Part shown: positions 24,999 to 34,200 of the stretch, in pieces
Layout of the letters: every line of letters starts with the position of its first letter
Numbering within the stretch: the stretch's first letter is position 1
From: Aphodosoma sp051870875
GTDB taxonomy: Bacteria; Bacteroidota; Bacteroidia; Bacteroidales; Paludibacteraceae
Direction: 5' to 3'
Assembly (NCBI GenBank): GCA_051870875.1
Contig: JBJECG010000050.1
Span: 29,157 to 93,156 of the forward strand
DNA: 64,000 bases
Notes under the pieces: generated by a model
Seen by the model: only the letters and a program-made list of their open reading frames with translations
Databases searched by the model: none
Told to the model about the DNA's origin: nothing
Position numbers and translations under genes: made by a program

Positions 24999-26737
24999 CA
25001 AGCCGTATATCGGACTACATAGTATCACCACTTGCAATGGGCACACGCGAAAACTACATGTGTGTAAAACGCGGTATATCCGCAATACGACATTATGAAA
25101 GGCATTGGGGGCTTCCTGAACCGTTTGCAGCATCCATGATGGATGACAAGGTCCTGCACAACGCCTGTCAAGACATAGGAATCGACAACATCAACGGATA
25201 TACAAAGTTTGAGCGGATGGCAATAGTTGCTGCTGCAAAAGCCCTGCAGAAAACTGATGTCGATGCATCGGGACGCGATGTGATATTTGTCATTGCATCG
25301 ACAAAAGGCAATGTCGAACTACTGGACAACAGCGCAGACAACACGTACCAAAGCCGTATAAACCCGGCTGTAGCGGCCAAACGAATAACATCGTGGTTCG
25401 GCAACACCAATATGCCTGTGATTGTCTGCAACGCCTGCATATCGGGACTTTGCGCTCAAATAGAGGCATCAAGGATACTCTCGGCCGGACAATACAGATA
25501 CGCTGTTGTCCTCGGAGTGGACGTACTGTCCCCGTTTATAGTGTCAGGATTCCAATCGCTGAAAGCCATGTCCGGCACACCATGCCGCCCGTTTGATGAA
25601 AACCGCACCGGATTGAATCCCGGTGAAGCTGCCGCATGCATCATTTACAGCAACGAGCCAGACAACGAGACACGATGGCATATAGCAAACGGAGCTATCC
25701 GCAACGATGCCTTTCATCTGTCGGGTGTATCGAAACAGGCGGAAGGTGCATACCGGGCACTGAAATCGGTTTGCGACAATTATGATACCGACAGCCTGGC
25801 TTTTATCAATGTGCATGGCACAGCCACCATGTTCAACGACGAAATGGAAGCTGTGGCCATAGACCGTATGAAACTGAACCATATACCGGTATACGGGCTG
25901 AAAGGCTACTATGGCCATACGATGGGGGCAGCCGGAGTATTGGAGGCACTCATATCGATGGAAGCGGCGGATGACAACACTATACCTGCCACGCTCGGTT
26001 TCAACGAAACCGGTGTCAGCCGCGACATAAACATTTCGGACGAGCACCGCACCGTCCTTAACTCCGATTTCATAAAAATGATGTCCGGATTCGGAGGATG
26101 CAACGCTGCCGTCCTGTTTAGCAAAGGCAGGACTACCTCTCATACAGGAAATACGAATACAGGCGATTATCAGATAACACATAAAGTACATCTGACAGAA
26201 AACAGAGTAACAATAGACAATACACCGATACATACGTCAGAAAAAGGGTTGCCAATGCTGAAAGAGTTGTATCACAGCATGGTCGGCGACTATCCGAAGT
26301 TCCACAAAATGGACCCTCTCTGCAAACTCGGCTTCATAGCATCGGAACTGCTGCTCAATGCAGAAGCCGAATATGAGAATACAACCCGCTTCATTCAGTG
26401 CGACAACCGAGCCGTAGTTTTGGCAGGACGAAATGCATCAATATGCGCCGACAGAATATACCAACAATCAATCCAGGACCGCAACAACTATTACCCCAGT
26501 CCGGCGGCATTCATATACACCCTGCCCAATATCGTGACAGGCGAGATAGCCATCCGCAACGGATATCACGGAGAAACATCCTATTTTGTGCAGGAGTCTT
26601 CTGAAAACGTATTCGGCCTCATGACCCGGACCCTGTGCCATTCGGGAGCCGACAGCGTAATTGGCGGATGGATTGACATTGACAATGAAACGAATTTCGA
26701 AGCCAATCTTATGATAATAAAAAACAAACGAAAGTAA
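24995..26737 (+). CDS. 3-oxoacyl-ACP synthase with C-terminal thiolase-fold-like segment (aryl-polyene-type KS)
   Basis: 580-aa protein. Residues 1-380 form a complete ketosynthase with the triad Cys148 (CNACISGLCA), His274 (NVHGTAT) and His308 (YYGHTMGAAG) and the closing GFGGCNAAVLFSKG. Residues 381-580 are extra: MDPLCKLGFIASELLLN, then AVVLAGRNASICAD, then SPAAFIYTLPNIVTGEIAIR read like a second, truncated ketosynthase N-half without triad. In aryl polyene systems a KS pairs with a short chain-length-factor-like protein, so I infer that this segment plays that part in cis. It lies between a dehydratase and a carrier protein, with 1-4 nt junctions. Confidence 0.88.
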   Translation: MTSRISDYIVSPLAMGTRENYMCVKRGISAIRHYERHWGLPEPFAASMMDDKVLHNACQDIGIDNINGYTKFERMAIVAAAKALQKTDVDASGRDVIFVIASTKGNVELLDNSADNTYQSRINPAVAAKRITSWFGNTNMPVIVCNACISGLCAQIEASRILSAGQYRYAVVLGVDVLSPFIVSGFQSLKAMSGTPCRPFDENRTGLNPGEAAACIIYSNEPDNETRWHIANGAIRNDAFHLSGVSKQAEGAYRALKSVCDNYDTDSLAFINVHGTATMFNDEMEAVAIDRMKLNHIPVYGLKGYYGHTMGAAGVLEALISMEAADDNTIPATLGFNETGVSRDINISDEHRTVLNSDFIKMMSGFGGCNAAVLFSKGRTTSHTGNTNTGDYQITHKVHLTENRVTIDNTPIHTSEKGLPMLKELYHSMVGDYPKFHKMDPLCKLGFIASELLLNAEAEYENTTRFIQCDNRAVVLAGRNASICADRIYQQSIQDRNNYYPSPAAFIYTLPNIVTGEIAIRNGYHGETSYFVQESSENVFGLMTRTLCHSGADSVIGGWIDIDNETNFEANLMIIKNKRK

Positions 26738-26738
26738 T

Positions 26739-26996
26739 ATGGACGAACTTATTTCCTCTCTGAAACAACAGATCATAGAAACGCTCAATCTGGAAGACCT
26801 GAATTGTGATGACATAGACAACGATGCACCTCTTTTCGGTGAAGGTCTCGGTCTGGATTCAATCGATGCACTCGAACTGATTGTACTTCTCGAAAAACAA
26901 TACGGCATAAAACTCAGCGACCCCTCAGAAGGCAAAGCCATATTCAAGTCAATCAATGTGATGGCCCAATATATAGCCGAGCACCGCACAAAATGA
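26739..26996 (+). CDS. Acyl carrier protein 2 of aryl-polyene-type cluster
   Basis: 85-aa acidic carrier protein with the pantetheine site Asp40-Ser41-Ile42 in GEGLGLDSIDALELIVLLE, followed by KQYGIKLSDPSEGKAIF as in FabF-partner ACPs. Situated exactly between the two ketosynthases, with 1 nt to the gene before and a 4-nt overlap with the gene after. Confidence 0.92.
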   Translation: MDELISSLKQQIIETLNLEDLNCDDIDNDAPLFGEGLGLDSIDALELIVLLEKQYGIKLSDPSEGKAIFKSINVMAQYIAEHRTK

Positions 26997-28786
26997 ACAA
27001 CGGTGTCTACATAACAGGCGCAGGCATCATATCAGCCATCGGCAACAACAAGGATGAAGTAAGGCAATCTCTGTTATGCGGCGTGTCGGGCATTAGGGAA
27101 ATCCGTTACCTAAACACCCAACATCACGAATTGCCTTGCGGTGAAGTACAACTCTCAAATGAAGAGCTGCGCTCAATGCTTAATATAACCGGAGACGCTG
27201 TTTACAACCGGACAGCACTGCTGGGTATCGAAGCCACGCGCCAAGCCGTGAAACAGGCAGGCATATCGGTGCAGACAGACAATGTGTGGATGATTGCAGG
27301 CACTACAGTAGGAGGAATTGACAATACAGAAAAGCATTTCCTCGACATGCTTGAACATGACGAACATCTTGGACTGCTGTCAACACACGACACCTGTTCC
27401 ACCACACATCTCATATCCGGATATTTCGGTATCGATGCAAAAAACACAATTGCCATATCGACGGCTTGTTCATCGGCTGCCAATGCCATCATTGTTGCGG
27501 CCAATATGATACGTACCGGAAAAGCCGAGGTGGTGATAGCCGGAGGGAGCGAATCACTCAGCAGATTCCATATCAACGGATTCAACACCCTTATGATTCT
27601 TGATACCGAACGCTGCCGCCCGTTTGACAATACCCGAAGGGGGCTGAATCTGGGTGAAGGGGCGGCATTCGTCGTGCTCGAAAGCGCGAAGTCCGTCATC
27701 CGCCGCAAAGCCACACCTCTGGCACGACTGTCGGGCTACGGCAATCGCTGCGACGCATTTCACCAGACAGCATCGTCCGACAACGGCGAAGGAGCCTGTA
27801 TGGCCATGGCCGAAGCACTTGCAACGGCAAACCTCAAATCCGAGGATATAGACTATATCAATGCTCACGGTACAGGAACACACAACAACGACCTGAGCGA
27901 AAGTTCAGCCCTAAAGCGTGTGTTTGCCGGCACATTGCCGCCGGTATCGAGCACCAAACCGTTTACCGGACATACCACATCGGCATCCGGAAGCATAGAA
28001 CTGGTAATATGCCTTACAGCCATGCTGTATAATTTCATACCTGCAAACCTTGGCTGGAAAAACCAGATGCCGGAAGGCATCATACCTTCACTTGGCAAAA
28101 AGGATGTCGTATTACGGCACGTAATGTGCAACAGTTTCGGCTTCGGAGGCAATGATTCATCGTTGATAATTTCAAGAACAGACGGTACTGACAATATACC
28201 GAACAGCACTAACGGCGCATCCGATATACGTACTATTGAAATAGAGACACTTGCCACAGCAAGTTCCACACCGGACGCTCCACTTGACAATCTGCGCGAA
28301 TTTATACCACCGAAAGAAAGCAGACGGCTCTGTCCGTTACTGAAATCAGCTCTGATGACATCGCTGACCGCTCTGCGCGATGCCGGCATCACAACACCCG
28401 ATGCCATAGTTGTCGCCACATCATACGGCATGTTCGGGAACAGCGAAAAGTTCCTGCTTCAAATGTGCCGTGACGGAGAAGAGGGTCTCAGCCCTACCCT
28501 TTTCATGCAAAGCACCCACAACACCGCAGCCGGAACATTGGCCATACATACCCACTGCCACGGATACAACATCACATATACCAATACAGACAAAGACGCT
28601 GCATTGGAACAATGTCTGAATGATGTGAAAATGCAAATGCAGCAAGGTAAAATAAACAATGCCCTAATCGGTTACCACAATGAAATAACACCAACACTGC
28701 ATGACATGCTGTCACGTCTGAACAACCATGACAATCCGGCAGGCGTGACATCAATAGCCAAAGTAATAAGCAAACGACAACACTAA
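26993..28786 (+). CDS. Second 3-oxoacyl-ACP synthase with C-terminal half-KS segment
   Basis: 597-aa protein. Residues 1-395 are a full ketosynthase with Cys159 (AISTACSSAANAI), His292 (NAHGTGTHNND) and His327 (KPFTGHTTSASG), so it is catalytic and not a Gln-type chain-length factor. Residues about 412-597 resemble the stand-alone beta-ketoacyl synthase N-terminal-like domain (PF13723 type): RRLCPLLKSALMTSLTAL, DAIVVATSYGMFGNSEKFL and LSPTLFMQSTHNTAAGTLAI. It may be the starter-condensing enzyme or the second elongating KS. The membrane-protein gene follows after 13 nt. Confidence 0.88.
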   Translation: MNNGVYITGAGIISAIGNNKDEVRQSLLCGVSGIREIRYLNTQHHELPCGEVQLSNEELRSMLNITGDAVYNRTALLGIEATRQAVKQAGISVQTDNVWMIAGTTVGGIDNTEKHFLDMLEHDEHLGLLSTHDTCSTTHLISGYFGIDAKNTIAISTACSSAANAIIVAANMIRTGKAEVVIAGGSESLSRFHINGFNTLMILDTERCRPFDNTRRGLNLGEGAAFVVLESAKSVIRRKATPLARLSGYGNRCDAFHQTASSDNGEGACMAMAEALATANLKSEDIDYINAHGTGTHNNDLSESSALKRVFAGTLPPVSSTKPFTGHTTSASGSIELVICLTAMLYNFIPANLGWKNQMPEGIIPSLGKKDVVLRHVMCNSFGFGGNDSSLIISRTDGTDNIPNSTNGASDIRTIEIETLATASSTPDAPLDNLREFIPPKESRRLCPLLKSALMTSLTALRDAGITTPDAIVVATSYGMFGNSEKFLLQMCRDGEEGLSPTLFMQSTHNTAAGTLAIHTHCHGYNITYTNTDKDAALEQCLNDVKMQMQQGKINNALIGYHNEITPTLHDMLSRLNNHDNPAGVTSIAKVISKRQH

Positions 28787-28799
28787 CTATAAAACCACC

Positions 28800-29153
28800 A
28801 TGTGGAGACTGTTACCACTCTCAATACTGCAATGCACCATGCTGTGTGCCGGCCAGACATTTCTGAAACTCGCCCTTCAACGAATGGAACCCTTCGGATG
28901 GAACAAAGAGTTCTGGCTCTCACTGCTGCTAAACTGGCAATTTCTAATGAGCGGAATCTGTTGTGGGGCTGCAGCTCTGCTCTGGATGTATATCTTAAAG
29001 TACTTTCCGTTCAGTCTGGCGTATCCATTAATAAGTTTCAGCTACATCCTTGCCATGTTTGCAGCCGTATTCGTCTTCCACGAAACCATCCCATTGAACC
29101 GCTGGATAGGTTGCGCCTTGATAATATGCGGCTGTCTGCTAATGATAAAATAG
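28800..29153 (+). CDS. Small EamA/SMR-like four-helix membrane protein
   Basis: 117-aa protein with four predicted transmembrane helices (near residues 3-25, 41-62, 67-92 and 97-117), Pro-containing loop YFPFSLAYPLISFSYILAM and a terminal RWIGCALIICGCLLMIK. Length and pattern fit the half-size EamA/SMR group, which includes the ArnE/ArnF lipid-head flippase subunits and EmrE. In this operon an inner-membrane flipping role for a polyene-lipid intermediate is plausible but inferred. Confidence 0.75.
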   Translation: MWRLLPLSILQCTMLCAGQTFLKLALQRMEPFGWNKEFWLSLLLNWQFLMSGICCGAAALLWMYILKYFPFSLAYPLISFSYILAMFAAVFVFHETIPLNRWIGCALIICGCLLMIK

Positions 29154-29162
29154 AACACTCAC

Positions 29163-29789
29163 ATGAAATATCTTATTATCATATCATTACTAACATTTTC
29201 GTTGGGTATGCCGGCACAGACACCTGTAACTGCCGATGAGAGTGCGGCGATGATAGCCGCTGTATGCAAAGCGAGCAAAGTCAATACACTGCAATGCGAT
29301 TTCAGACAAACCAAACAGATGTCGATGCTCGCCACATCGATGGTGTCGGAAGGCAGAATGTATGTCAAAGGAGGTGACAGGCTGCGCTGGGAATATACCG
29401 TGCCATACACCTACACATTTATCCTTAACAAAGACAGAATAATGATAAAATCGGCGGGAAAAACAAACGCTATAGACATACGCACAAGCAAAATGTTTCA
29501 GCAGATTACAAATATAATGATGAGCAGCATAACAGGCCGGAGCCTGACGGATGAAAGATACGTTCAAGTCGCAATGTTCAAGACAGACAACCGTTGGATA
29601 GCAAAACTTACACCAAAACAGAAAGAGATGCGACAAATGTTTGACCAAATAGTTCTGTATATCAATCCCAATAACCACTTGGTCAACACAGTCGAACTTA
29701 TAGAGAAAAGCGGCGATATAACTACCATAGAGCTGACAACCGTGAAAAGAGACATACCGATTACAGACGAAACATTCGATGTAAACTGA
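29163..29789 (+). CDS. LolA-like outer-membrane lipoprotein carrier protein
   Basis: 208-aa periplasmic protein with signal peptide MKYLIIISLLTFSLGMPAQ. The mature part shows the LolA pattern: LQCDFRQTKQMSMLATSMVSEGRMYVKGGDRLRWEYTVPYTYTFILNKDRIMI is the N-terminal half of the unclosed barrel that holds lipid chains, and the C-terminal part (IVLYINPNNHLVNTVELIEKSGDITTIEL) closes it. LolA-type carriers are standard in aryl polyene clusters and probably ferry the lipid-linked polyene across the periplasm. Distinct from a housekeeping LolA, which is not in this window. Confidence 0.85.
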   Translation: MKYLIIISLLTFSLGMPAQTPVTADESAAMIAAVCKASKVNTLQCDFRQTKQMSMLATSMVSEGRMYVKGGDRLRWEYTVPYTYTFILNKDRIMIKSAGKTNAIDIRTSKMFQQITNIMMSSITGRSLTDERYVQVAMFKTDNRWIAKLTPKQKEMRQMFDQIVLYINPNNHLVNTVELIEKSGDITTIELTTVKRDIPITDETFDVN

Positions 29790-29796
29790 CTCGTGC

Positions 29797-30225
29797 ATGA
29801 AACTATCACAATACATATTGGCCTTGACAGTCAGTACCGCAAGTCTGCAACTATCAGCTCAAAACGTGCAACGGTACAATGTCCACATCCTAATGCCGAA
29901 TGACAATTGGCTTTCTGGCATTGCAATCGTCAAGAAAGACAGTACAGAAAGTACGATGAGTGTAATAAACGAGTTCGGCATCAAGCTTTTTGATGCCATA
30001 TATCGTGCACGGGAAGGTCAAACCCGGCTATACAATGTCATCAGACCTATTGGCAAACGGCACATACGCAAGACGATAGCGCAAGACGTGACACTGCTTT
30101 TTGATACAAAGCAGAAAAGTACAAAAGTGCGCACTATAACGGCCGCAACGGACGGCACGATAACCATAACAAACAAACGGTATAATATCAATTACACGTT
30201 AATCCCCATAGACGGATGCTACTGA
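29797..30225 (+). CDS. Secreted protein of unknown function, aryl-polyene-type cluster
   Basis: 142-aa protein with signal peptide MKLSQYILALTVSTASLQLSA, no lipobox. The mature protein is beta-rich (RYNVHILMPNDNWLSGIAIVKKD, then NEFGIKLFDAIYRAR, then TITITNKRYNINYTLIPID). Gammaproteobacterial aryl polyene clusters carry a small lipoprotein beside the LolA gene; this could be its analogue, but there is no sequence proof. Its last 10 nt overlap the dehydratase gene. Confidence 0.65.
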   Translation: MKLSQYILALTVSTASLQLSAQNVQRYNVHILMPNDNWLSGIAIVKKDSTESTMSVINEFGIKLFDAIYRAREGQTRLYNVIRPIGKRHIRKTIAQDVTLLFDTKQKSTKVRTITAATDGTITITNKRYNINYTLIPIDGCY

Positions 30226-30602
30226 ACAAATTCTTCTATATCACACATACGGAAACCACCGCAGGGTGCCTGACAGTTCTCGCCAGGTTCAATCAAGAGC
30301 ATGAAATATTCAAGGCCCATTTTCCGGGCAATCCAGTGACACCCGGAGTATGCCAGATACAGATGGTAAGCGAAATTATATCTGCGCATATCGGGCGCGA
30401 AGCAATATTGACCGATGCAAAGAACATAAAATACCTACTGCCGATTGACCCTATATCGACACCTGAAGTGGCAATACAACTGACACAAACAGCCTCCGGT
30501 GCCGAAAGCTGCAAAGTGACAGCCGTATTTACAGAAGACGAAAAGATATTTTCAAAAATGACATTGACCTACCATGTGGTGTGTAATAATCCCAACATAT
30601 AA
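30216..30602 (+). CDS. Hot-dog fold 3-hydroxyacyl-ACP dehydratase (FabZ/ApeI-like)
   Basis: 128-aa FabZ-type hot-dog protein. The catalytic His is in FKAHFPGNPVTPGVCQIQM (His39 region). The residue five positions after PGV, normally Glu (FabZ) or Asp (ApeI), is Gln here, so the general acid appears changed. The family still usually acts as dehydratase in aryl polyene and flexirubin-like clusters. Start overlaps the previous gene by 10 nt and its end overlaps the glycosyltransferase by 29 nt. Confidence 0.82.
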   Translation: MLLNKFFYITHTETTAGCLTVLARFNQEHEIFKAHFPGNPVTPGVCQIQMVSEIISAHIGREAILTDAKNIKYLLPIDPISTPEVAIQLTQTASGAESCKVTAVFTEDEKIFSKMTLTYHVVCNNPNI

Positions 30603-31287
30603 CAACGCAACTACCATACGGCAAGTGATAAGCGATGTATCGGAGTACACCGGCAATATCATTGTAGTAAATGACGGCTGCACCGACAATACCGTACAGA
30701 TATTGTCGGAAACAGGCGTTACGGTGGTAAACCACGAACGCAACAAAGGCAAAGGATGTGCCTTGAAAAGCGGATTCAGCAAAGCAAGAGAAATGGGATT
30801 CGACCATGCAATAACGTTCGATGCCGATGGCCAGCATTTTGCAAGTGACATACCAAAATTCACAGAAATACTTGATACAGACAAAGAAAGCCTGGTTATA
30901 GGCAGCCGCAATTTGCAAGAAAAAGGTATGCCTGCACAAAACACATTTGCCAACAAATTTTCAAATTTCTGGTTCAGAATACAAACCGGTATAAAATTGC
31001 CCGACACACAGACAGGATTCCGTCTGTATCCACTGCAACAGATGGGGACGCTGCGCTGGATAACATCGCGCTACGAAGCCGAACTCGAAATGCTGGTATT
31101 TGCGGCATGGCACGGCATCAATATCATATCCACCGACATAAACGTATATTATCCAAAGGCAGATATGCGTGTAAGCCATTTCCGTCCGGTATATGATTTT
31201 ACGCGCATCAGCATATTGAATACCCTGCTCTGCATACTGGCGTTGTTATACGGCTGGCCGGCAAAAATCATTAGAAACATACGATGA
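30574..31287 (+). CDS. Family 2 glycosyltransferase of aryl-polyene-type cluster
   Basis: 237-aa GT-A fold protein: CVIIPTYNNATTIRQVI at the N-terminus, NIIVVNDGCTDNT, the metal-binding DxD in ITFDADGQH (Asp82-Asp84 region), and PDTQTGFRLYPL in the acceptor region, then a short hydrophobic C-terminus (ISILNTLLCILALLYGWPAK) that may anchor it to the membrane. Length matches dolichol-phosphate-mannose-synthase-like enzymes. Probably adds a sugar to the lipid head or the polyene. Overlap with both neighbours (29 and 4 nt). Confidence 0.85.
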   Translation: MWCVIIPTYNNATTIRQVISDVSEYTGNIIVVNDGCTDNTVQILSETGVTVVNHERNKGKGCALKSGFSKAREMGFDHAITFDADGQHFASDIPKFTEILDTDKESLVIGSRNLQEKGMPAQNTFANKFSNFWFRIQTGIKLPDTQTGFRLYPLQQMGTLRWITSRYEAELEMLVFAAWHGINIISTDINVYYPKADMRVSHFRPVYDFTRISILNTLLCILALLYGWPAKIIRNIR

Positions 31288-34200
31288 ATCTGTTTCTGAA
31301 AATATTTGACCGACTGTCGGATCACCGCACAATAGTGTATTGTGCGGTGGGGATATTGCTGTTGCTGTGCATCGTGTCGGCTCTGCAAATGAACTGTAAC
31401 GAAGACATATCCGCTTTCATGCCACTTGACAAAGAGTCGGCAAAATATGCCGAAGTGTTCAACAACATGAGCGGACAAAGCACTGTAGCCGTAGTTTTCA
31501 ATGATATAAGCAACTCACATCCAAGCGACAGGATATCGAATATACAAAGCGGGATAGATGCATTAGGCGAAGCCATTGCCAGGCGAGACCACAAGAAAAC
31601 GATAAAAAACCTACGGCTGCATGTGGATGAAACCGCCATATTGGATATGTTGGACGACGTGTGGCATACATATCCGCTGCTACTGACAGACGAAGACTAC
31701 AGGCATATGGATTCGCTGCTGAACGACACCGGATATCTGCAACAACAGATAAAACAAGACCGCCAGATGCTGATGTTGCCCACAGGCGGTTTCACCGCCA
31801 GAAGCCTGCCATACGATCCGCTGCATCTGAGCATTGTAATACCAGACAGGCTACGGCAGCTGAATGCCAACAGTGCATACCAGACAATCGACGGCTATCT
31901 GATGAAAGACAGCACAGGCATCGTTCTGCTCGACTCACCTTTCGGCATGAGCGAATCGGGCAACAACCAGAAACTACAAGAATTGCTTGATTCATGTATC
32001 AATGATGTGGCCGCGGAATATCAGACACTTGAAATAGCAGCCATAGGTGCACCACTTATAGCAGTAACCAATGCAAAACAAATAAAGTCAGACAGCCGGT
32101 TGGCAATATCACTTGCCATAATACTCATTCTACTTGTACTATACTATTCATTCCGCCGCATAAGCGACTTAATGTGGATAGGTATATCGGTCATTGCAGG
32201 ATGGTTGTTCGCATTAGGTGCCATATCGCTGATACGCGATGGCATATCGCTGATAGCCATAGGTATAGGCTCCATTATTATTGGTATAGCTGTAAATTAC
32301 CCACTACATTTCATCGAACATCTCAAGCATGAATCCAATATGAAGGAAGCATTGAAAGAGATGATTCCGCCATTATTGATAGGCAACATCACAACTGTAA
32401 GTGCATTTCTGTGTCTTATCCTGCTCGATTCCCAAGCGATGCGAGACTTAGGCTTGTTCGGTGCACTTACATTGGTCGGCACAATACTTTTTGTACTAAT
32501 CTGTCTGCCAGTATTCTTAAACCGCAGAAAAGCCAGGCAGAGACGCCCTATTTCTAATTTTACTTTTGGCAGCCTACAAATACCTGCACATAACAAACAT
32601 ACAAAACAGGTTGTATTTGTCATGGTAACAATATTGACCATAATATTCGGATATTTCAGTACCGGGACTTCGTTCGATTCCGACATGCGGAATATCAACT
32701 ACATGACACCCAGACAACGCGAAAACCTGCAGTTTCTGACCACCAATGCCGACAGCAGCAATGACAGTCTTGACGTAATATTTGCCGTAGCAGAAGGACA
32801 CACACTCGATGAAGCCCTGAAATCGAATGAAAGAATGATTGACCGTCTAAAGGGGTACGGAGAAATAAGACGGCTGACAAGTATAGCAGGTCTGATACCA
32901 TCTGACAGCCTGTGCACCATACGGCTGGAAAAATGGAACAATTTCTGGAAAGTCCGTCATGGTATTCTTGACAGATTCAATGCAACAGTGATGGAAAACG
33001 GTTTTGTACCATCGGCGTTCAGTCCGTTCATCAATATGACAGAAAATGGAGTCAACCCCGTGACAGCAGAAGACAATCCCATATACAAACATATAGGACA
33101 CAACTTCATACTGCACTCCGGCAACGGCTACAAGGTTGTAAACTTTCTGCATGTGGACAGGAACAGAATGACAGATATAAAGACCAAACTTGGCGGAGCA
33201 CTGCCAAATTCATGTTTCATTTTCTCGCGTGCAGATGTAAGCAACCATCTTGTGGAGATTCTGTCAGATTCATTCGATTATATAGGACTGGTGTGCGGTT
33301 TGACTGTATTCATATTCCTCTGTCTGTCATTCCACAGCATAGAATTAAGTCTGCTGGCATTCCTGCCGCTGGCAGTCAGTTGGATATGGATTCTGGGAAT
33401 AATGCAAATATTTGGCATACAATTCAACATAGTGAATATAATACTCGCCACACTAATTTTCGGTCAGGGAGATGACTATACGATCTTCATCACAGAAGGA
33501 CTGATGTATGAATACACGACAGGCAAAAAACGTCTTGAAACGTACAAAAACAGTGTGGCACTTTCGGCCGTCATAATGTTTATAGGCATAGGATCACTCA
33601 TTGTCAGCAAACATCCGGCCATGCGTTCACTGGCCGAAGTGTCTATAATAGGTATGATAACAGTCATAATAATGACATACTATCTGCCTCCGCTCGTATT
33701 CCGTTGGCTGACAGAAAAAGACGGCAAACGCCGCGAATATCCGGTTACGCTGTACCGGTTAACGGCTTCGCTTGTCGCGATCATTACGTTTATATGTGGG
33801 GCCTATATTGTTATAACTCCCTATATATACCTCATATACAACCCATTCAAGAAAACGACAGCCAGAGAAAACCATCTGCACAAGCTAATACAACATGTAT
33901 CCGGATTCTTAGTACGCCACATACCCGGGGTAAAATTCAATGAAACCAATACCACAGGCGAAACATTTACGAAACCGGCGGTGATAATATGCAACCACCA
34001 ATCGTTGCTCGACATACCTGCCATAATGCAGCTGTCACCAAAAACGGTTGTACTGACCAACGCCCGTGAATGGAACAATCCATTCTACCGCAAAATAATA
34101 CATGCCGCCGAATTTTATACCATATCGAACGGATACGACGCTACCCTTACTCATTTGAAGGAACTTGTGAAAAAGGGCTACAGTATAGTGGTTTTTCCCG

